This document shows, piece after piece, positions 56,370-61,497 of a stretch of DNA of 61,497 bases. This DNA comes from Spirogloea muscicola (taxonomy: Eukaryota > Streptophyta > Zygnematophyceae > Spirogloeales > Spirogloeaceae). The notes beneath the pieces were generated by a model. That model ran no database searches. It was not told the origin of the DNA and was given only the letters and a program-made list of their open reading frames with translations. How positions within the stretch are numbered: the first letter of the stretch is position 1; each line of letters begins with the position of its first letter. Location: the NCBI GenBank assembly GCA_009602725.1, contig WELB01000080.1, positions 59,505 to 121,001 on the forward strand. Reading direction: 5' to 3'. Made by a program: the position numbers and the translations under genes.

Positions 56370-56850
56370 GCTGGCAGAAGCCAGCCAAAAAAGAATGGAC
56401 AAAATCCAAAGCGCTACAACAGGTGCCGAAAAGAAGGGAAACACACAGCTAGGCATCTAGACAACTAGACATGACGAAACCACAGGAAGCTCAATACCCG
56501 CGGGTGAGCAACATCAGGTCAGAGTAGCTCGAAGCTGGAAAAGATGAAAGAAAGAAAGATGCAGGCAGACGAGACCCGGAAGCAGCAACAAGAGCACGGC
56601 CCGCGCGCGAGTGGACGGCATGAGCGAGGGAGCGTTGAAGCGACACGGAGAGCCGCATCCGGAAGACCTGGGCCAGGGACCCGGCCGCCGCTCCGGCAGG
56701 GGTTGCTGAGTGATCCGTAGCTGCTTTGTTTCTTTGTGTGCTTGTTTTTCTTAGCAATTCCCCTGGCCCCCTTCTCGTCATTTGTTAATTCGTTATTGGG
56801 CTGGCTTTTCCAGCCCCTATTCTCAATGGGCAAGCACATTCTCTGATCTT
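56370..56850 (-). mobile_element. LINE 3' fragment (subfamily C) plus opposing tail
   Basis: The minus frame 56491-56781 reads GSLAQVFRMRLSVSLQRSLA and ends SSYSDLMLLTRGY-stop; its tail runs left through a stem (about 56365-56392). On the plus strand 56700-56840 is a different tail (GGGTTGCTGAGTGATCCGTA, GGGCTGGCTTTTCCAGCCCC, CTATTCTCAATGGGCAAGC), so two copies abut in opposite orientation. Confidence 0.7.
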
Positions 56851-56955
56851 TATTGGGCCGTTGCCACGACTGCAGCTTGTCGCATCGTCGGGCAAACGAC
56901 CCTGCAGTCTCCGGAGAGGGCGACGAAGCTAGCTTAGCCTCGAGGCCCCGCCGCC

Positions 56956-59900
56956 ATGGCTGCCTGCGCCACGCTTGCCGCCGTCGCCGCCGCCCCCGCC
57001 GCGGGCGCCGCTCGCCGCGATGGCGCCGCGAGGTCGCTGCGCTCGGCGCCTCTCGCCTTCCGCCGCGTCGGGACGAGGTGAGGCTGCCGAGGCGGCGCAG
57101 CCGCCGCCGCTGCCGCCGAGCTTTGCGGACGCCGCTGCAGCCGAGGGCTCAAATCCTTCGTGCTCCTGCTCGACCCGTTCGTGCTCAAGCTCATGGCGCC
57201 ATATGCTGAGCCGCAGGCCGAGGCCCGGGCTTTCTGGGCGGCACACTCGGCCATGCCGCTGCAAGCTGACGGGCAACGGTCCCGGCGACCAAGGGGGAGA
57301 CACCAGCCAGCGGGCGCCGATGGGAGGAGGACCGGCTCGCGACGCCGAGGCGGGGGCAGCTAAGGTGCAGGCAATGTGAGGCCCTCTGGTTCCCGTAGCC
57401 GCGCCTGTGGCTTGACCTTGGCGACATTTCCATAAGACAGCCTGATGCATTCCTGGACCGAGCTGGCCCTCGATGACCCAGCGGGTCAGGCTCTACTTGT
57501 GCTTGCTGTCGACGGTGGAACTACTGCTGCATGCTACTCTGACGTCATCTTGCTGAAGTTCTTGCCCTACATGTCTGTCACTTGTGAGTACTCTGTAACG
57601 AGTATGTAGGTATCGCACAGGCCCAGTTCAGCGTGTGCTAGCCTCGCCAGTCAACACCTCGTGGGATCCTTCAAATGCAGGAACCCAAAGACGACGTACA
57701 TGAAGGCTCATTTGGCGAGCAGGGGGCTTCTGCAATGCCACCTGACCAGCCATCGGCGGCAGCACCTGATCAGGTCAGGGCCCTCACCCTTGCAGATGCT
57801 CCTTGCTCTTTCTGCTTCTGCTAATGAATGAAGTTTCCAAGCCTTGCCTCTGTCTGAGTCGACAACCATGTCAAAGAACAAGTAATGTGACATTACTCTA
57901 TGCAGCAGCCACAAGAGAAGGAAGGAGCTGCTTCGAATGGCCAGCAACAGAGCACTGGCTTGGGCCTCTCCGGGTTCAAAGTGCAGCCTATATGGACAAA
58001 TAAGGCTAATGTGAGTCATTGTTGCGCTTCTTCGCATCATTACTATTTGTGACTCCACCAATAATTTCTTGAGACTGCAGGATTTCAGGAAAAGCTACAG
58101 TTTGTGTAAACAGATCTTCCTTGCCCAGGTAGGCATGACTGAGGTTTCTTCTCATATGCCTGACCTTCAGGAAGCAGGAGTAAACTTCGTGCCCAAGGAC
58201 GAAGTGGAGGTCCTAAGAAATCAAGTCTTTGGATTTGACACTTTCTTTGTCACTAGCCAGGAGCCATATGAGGTATTGCACCTGTCAGGCTTCTTTTTTC
58301 CTTCAGAGCAGCCCAGGCTTGGAAGGGCTGCTCGTTTTGAAGCATCACATCAACAACCCCTTCACTTCTTCTGATAAACTGCTGGAAGTGTAGCCCCCTT
58401 GCCTTCCACCTGGGCCAATCTCTGCTGATCTTTGCAAGGTCGACCTTGGACCTTTGTAGGGCGGTGTGCTTTTCCAAGGCAATCTGAGAGGAAGTCCAAC
58501 GACAGCCTTTGCAAAGATAGAGACGCGCTTGCAGGTACATTTGACTCACTGCATATGAAACCCTGAGATATTCACTGGCTGTGGAGACTGTGTCAGACTT
58601 GTTGACACCCCTCTTTGATCACAGGCTGTTGCCATTTGTTCATAGGAGAGACTACCTGGCAAATATGCCCTGTTCCTGCTGGTCAGCCCAGACAGTGGGA
58701 AGCCTGTTGCTGTAGTGACGCCAAAGGAGAGTGTCACTGCAACATCTGGCCGTATGCCCTCTGTCCTTTCTCTATTTTTGCTTGGGGAGGAGTGTCATAT
58801 GTTGGTCATTACTTGGCGCTGTTACTGGAAATTGCTGCGAATCTCTGAGCCTCTGAATATTAATCTGAAGTGGCGTTGCATTCTGAAGCTTGGCCTGGCC
58901 ATCTTCATTGTGACTCTGCTCCTCGTCAGCACAGTGCTTTAAGCTAGCACCTGGCCATGAAACATGACGTTCTGCAAGTGAGCAGGGAACACACTGACCA
59001 CACATGGCAGTGCATGTGGATCGCATCTAATACTTATCTATCTGCAAATGTGTTCCAGCCATTCCAGAATGGGTTGCAGCTGGAGCATTTGGTTTCACTG
59101 CATTACTCACAATCGTCCTCCGCACCACATCTCTAGAATTTGACAGCTTGTGAGTTTGTCCCTGTCTCCCTTACTCGAAGGAGCAAAGCACTATCTTAAT
59201 TTGTCACTTGAGGCAGCTCCTCTTGGTTTTAAGCTTGACCAGGTGTGAGAACCTTGTGTAGCTCTGGTTGCAATGACAGGGGCTCAACTGAAGACCTGAC
59301 AGGCTTGCTACTGGAGGGGCTACCTTCAACGTTCATGCTTCTGGCTTGTCTAGGCGCTCACGAAGCTGGCCATTGGTATGCTGCTAGAAGGGTCGGTGCA
59401 AAGATCAGTGTTCCATTCTTCATCCCAAGCTTACAGGTCGGTGCTCCTGTCTTGATTCTGTTCTACCTTGCAAGACACTTCTATCTATACTGAGATAAGC
59501 TCAGTGGCTAACATTCTCACTTCTGCGTCAGCTGGGGTCATTTGGAGGCATCACTCGAGTGAAGAGCATACTCCGCAATCGGCAGCAGCTGGGAGAGATA
59601 GCTGCTGGAGGTCCATTGGCTGGTGGAGCCTTGGCGCTTCTAGTAGTTGTCTTGGGCTTCGTTTTGCCAGCTGTTGGGGACCAAGCAGTTGCGGTGGACT
59701 CCTCGGCATTCCATGACTCCTTCATCATTGGAGGCATTGGTAAGTGGAAGGTCAAGTGCGCACTAGCATTAACTCCTGCCTTATGCACCTGCCTTAAGCA
59801 CATGACTTCAAATATGGTTTCTACTTCAGCTACTGCTAAGTATCACACCTCTTCTTGCAGCCAAGTTGTTACTGGGTGACCGACTAGCTGAAGGAGGTAA

Positions 59901-60516
59901 AGTGGATTTGAACCCTGTGACTCTGGCCGCGTGGACTGGTCTCCTGATCAATGCTATCAACGCCATACCCGTGGGCGAGCTTGACGGTGGCCGAGTTGCA
60001 CTTGCCCTATGGGGCCGTAAGGTGCGCTTGACTTCAATGCTGGTAGATGCATTTGCAATGCTGCAAACTTTCAGCAAATGTACAGCAGCTGCTTTCCCTG
60101 CGTCACGTGAAGAAGAGGAGCTTTTTCCAAGAACGTTAGCATTGTTGTCTTTACAAGTGAGCAGGCCTGGAACTTATATACAGCTGAGAGCTGCATATAT
60201 TAAGCTGATGCTGCTCATGCTCCATCCTGCCATGTCAGATATTAATTACTCAGCAGTTGTGCCTCATAGTCTGCTTGCTGAGTGGCAGGTCGCTGCGCGA
60301 GTCAATGGTCTATCCCTCGCCCTGTTGGGCCTGACCGCCATCTTCAATGACATATCACTGTACTGGGTGGTCCTTGTCATCTTCCTCCAGCGGGGTCCAA
60401 TTACCCCGCAAGCTAATGAGCTTGAGCCGCCGAGCAATACAAGCAAAGCCGTTGGAGTTGCTGCCTTAATTTTTGGCCTTTTTGTGTATTTGCCATACCC
60501 TATCCCCTTCTCATAG
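56956..60516 (+). CDS. EGY2: EGY2-type site-2 zinc metalloprotease, chloroplast membrane
   Basis: Exon 1 (56956-57077) gives MAACATLAAVAAAPAAG, an Ala/Arg-rich plastid transit peptide. Later segments: GVLFQGNLRGSPTTAFAKIE (about 58462-58533), LPGKYALFLLVSPDSGKP (about 58650-58745), PEWVAAGAFGFTALLTIVLR (about 59060-59150), LLACLGAHEAGHWYAARRVG (about 59250-59435), GGITRVKSILRNRQQLGEIA (about 59540-59740), AKLLLGDRLAEGG to INAINAIPVGELDGGRVALA (about 59862-60021) and RVNGLSLALLGLTAIFNDIS to the stop (60289-60516). The zinc site HEAGH and the N-x2-P-x3-LDGG motif are both present, so it should be active. Order and sequence match Arabidopsis EGY2 rather than EGY1. EGY proteases act in thylakoid or envelope membranes and affect chloroplast development (family knowledge). 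About ten exons; some internal borders around 57.6-58.3 kb are approximate. Confidence 0.93.
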
Positions 60517-61377
60517 ACAAGCAGACATCACAAAATTTACAGTGTTTAAGTAAACCCCAATATTGGTTGGATGAGATGAAAGTACTAGCAAGTGCTAACC
60601 TGACGTCAAGGAGGGCACTATGATTGAGTTTGAAGGCATGCTCTTGCTTAATCCCCTCAGCCCTGAGTTCAAGCTATGAAAAACTTGGCATGTATGTGTT
60701 TGCCCAGGTGCTGACCAATGTATGATGTGCGTCATTTCAAGGTTGAAGAACAATAGCAATTTAGTCGTCCTTGACCTATGAGAGAGTATTTTAATTACAC
60801 ATGCTCTTACTGTTGCTCGGACGACTCCCACATCACCAATTATCTAGCGGCTTGTATGATTTGAGCCCTGCAATGCCTGGCGATGTCTTGTGCTGACGAG
60901 CGCCCACTTAAGTAGCAAATGCTCTGGGTAGCTCAGAAGAGTCCAGCTGGGCGATTCCTGTGCCCATGGCCCTTCTAGACTGCTCAATGACTGCACTGTA
61001 GACCTGTAGGCCAGCCTGTCATGTCGTGAGCTGCACAAATTGTGCACAAGTCTGCTATGCGCTTCAAGATCAGATACATGTTCCGCTCAGTGCTCTGTAA
61101 GAAACAACCACGGCTTCGCGCTACATGTGATTGAGGCGCTCTACCAGATAATTGTATCCTATGGGGTACCGTTAAAAACGATGCGACAACAATCTGCAGC
61201 ATTGGCGAGGCTACAGAGAGCCCCGAAACACAGATCGGGCCAGCCGCTTATGATCAGGCGCGCTGCAGTCGGCGCCGAAAGACTCTACGGCATTGTGAGA
61301 TCTCAGCCGTTAGAGTTGCAGCCTGCAGTCACGCCGCCGCCGCCGCGGCCGCCGCCGCCGCCGCCGCGAGGCGCGCA
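60517..61377. other. Intergenic, no gene recognised; CCG island at the right end
   Basis: 3' flank of EGY2 followed by an unannotated stretch; short minus-strand frames (to 78 codons) have no family resemblance. 61330-61372 is a (CCG)n island just before the next ATG. Confidence 0.4.
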
Positions 61378-61497
61378 ATGGCGCTGGCGCCGGAGTTCCA
61401 GCGGCGGCTGCGGGCCATGTCGGCGGCGCGCGACCAACAGCTGCGCCTCCTGGAGGCGCGCGGCGACCGCCGACCCAGGGCCTGCGGTGCTGCCGCC
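61378..61497 (+). CDS. Start of a possible protein-coding gene, cut by the window edge
   Basis: ATG at 61378 directly after a (CCG)n island, like other starts here. Forty codons stay open to the edge: MALAPEFQRRLRAMSAARDQ, followed by QLRLLEARGDRRPRACGAAA. The first part would form an amphipathic, Arg/Leu-rich helix. No family is recognised. Position and composition support a first exon, but nothing more. Confidence 0.4.
   Translation, partial: MALAPEFQRRLRAMSAARDQQLRLLEARGDRRPRACGAAA

Noticed and set aside
1-61497. CRISPR arrays, bacterial operons, ribosome-binding sites or riboswitches
   Set aside because: The genes are intron-rich and eukaryotic; the regular repeats seen are retroelement tails and microsatellites.
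1-61497. tRNA and rRNA genes
   Set aside because: Both strands were read for cloverleaf landmarks (GGTTCGA box with matching arms) and rRNA blocks; no convincing candidate was seen. A tRNA-finding program would be decisive.

Overview
The window looks like nuclear DNA of a green alga (Chlorophyta, most likely a trebouxiophyte-type unicell; this is inference). It is GC-rich and intron-dense, with mostly GTGAGT/GTAAG donors and CAG acceptors, and CCG/CGG-repeat islands at many gene starts. The gene set is plant-like: the UV-B photoreceptor UVR8, plant-type FKBP12, glutamate-1-semialdehyde aminomutase, the chloroplast protease EGY2, FES1A-type Hsp70 co-chaperone, VIP2/NOT2 and an ORP3-type oxysterol-binding protein. 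TTTAGGG-like interstitial repeats fit a green-lineage telomere. No prokaryotic operon, CRISPR array, rRNA or tRNA was recognised.

Layout, left to right. 1-1000: retroelement tail debris. 1217-2315: ankyrin-repeat gene (+). 3597-6568: complete UVR8 in eleven exons (-). 8236-9588: organellar ribosomal protein bL9 (+), convergent with FKBP12 (9629-10773, -), stop codons 40 bp apart. 11.1-12.2 kb: repeats. 12352-12671: a PET117-like cytochrome oxidase assembly factor (+). 13104-14867: a second RCC1-type beta-propeller (+). 15.4-17.4 kb: LINE 3' part and repeats. 18.9-22.24 kb: plant-type multipass membrane protein (+), convergent with TRM7 tRNA methyltransferase (22565-25008, -). 25.1-31.4 kb: a nest of LINE copies, including one almost full-length. 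32439-36646: NOT2 (+). 37.8-41.3 kb: LINE debris around a PIF/Harbinger DNA transposon (38973-40633). 41753-44111: ORP lipid-transfer protein (+). 45302-48019: FES1 (+), convergent with GSA (48724-51520, -). 51.7-56.85 kb: a second large LINE (-) with fragments. 56956-60516: EGY2 (+). 61378-end: start of another possible gene (+).

The host genes are ordinary single-copy housekeeping and plastid functions and do not form a pathway cluster. The less ordinary content is (i) a family of non-LTR retrotransposons whose C-terminus reads as zinc finger plus PD-(D/E)XK-like (restriction-like) endonuclease, with a recurrent 3' stem-loop scattered many times through the intergenic DNA; (ii) a UVR8 retaining its three UV-sensing tryptophans and the C-terminal COP1-binding VP pair; and (iii) splice-site oddities in the ORP gene. 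Five assembly gaps (four single N and one 275-N run) lie in or next to GC-rich gene-start islands.
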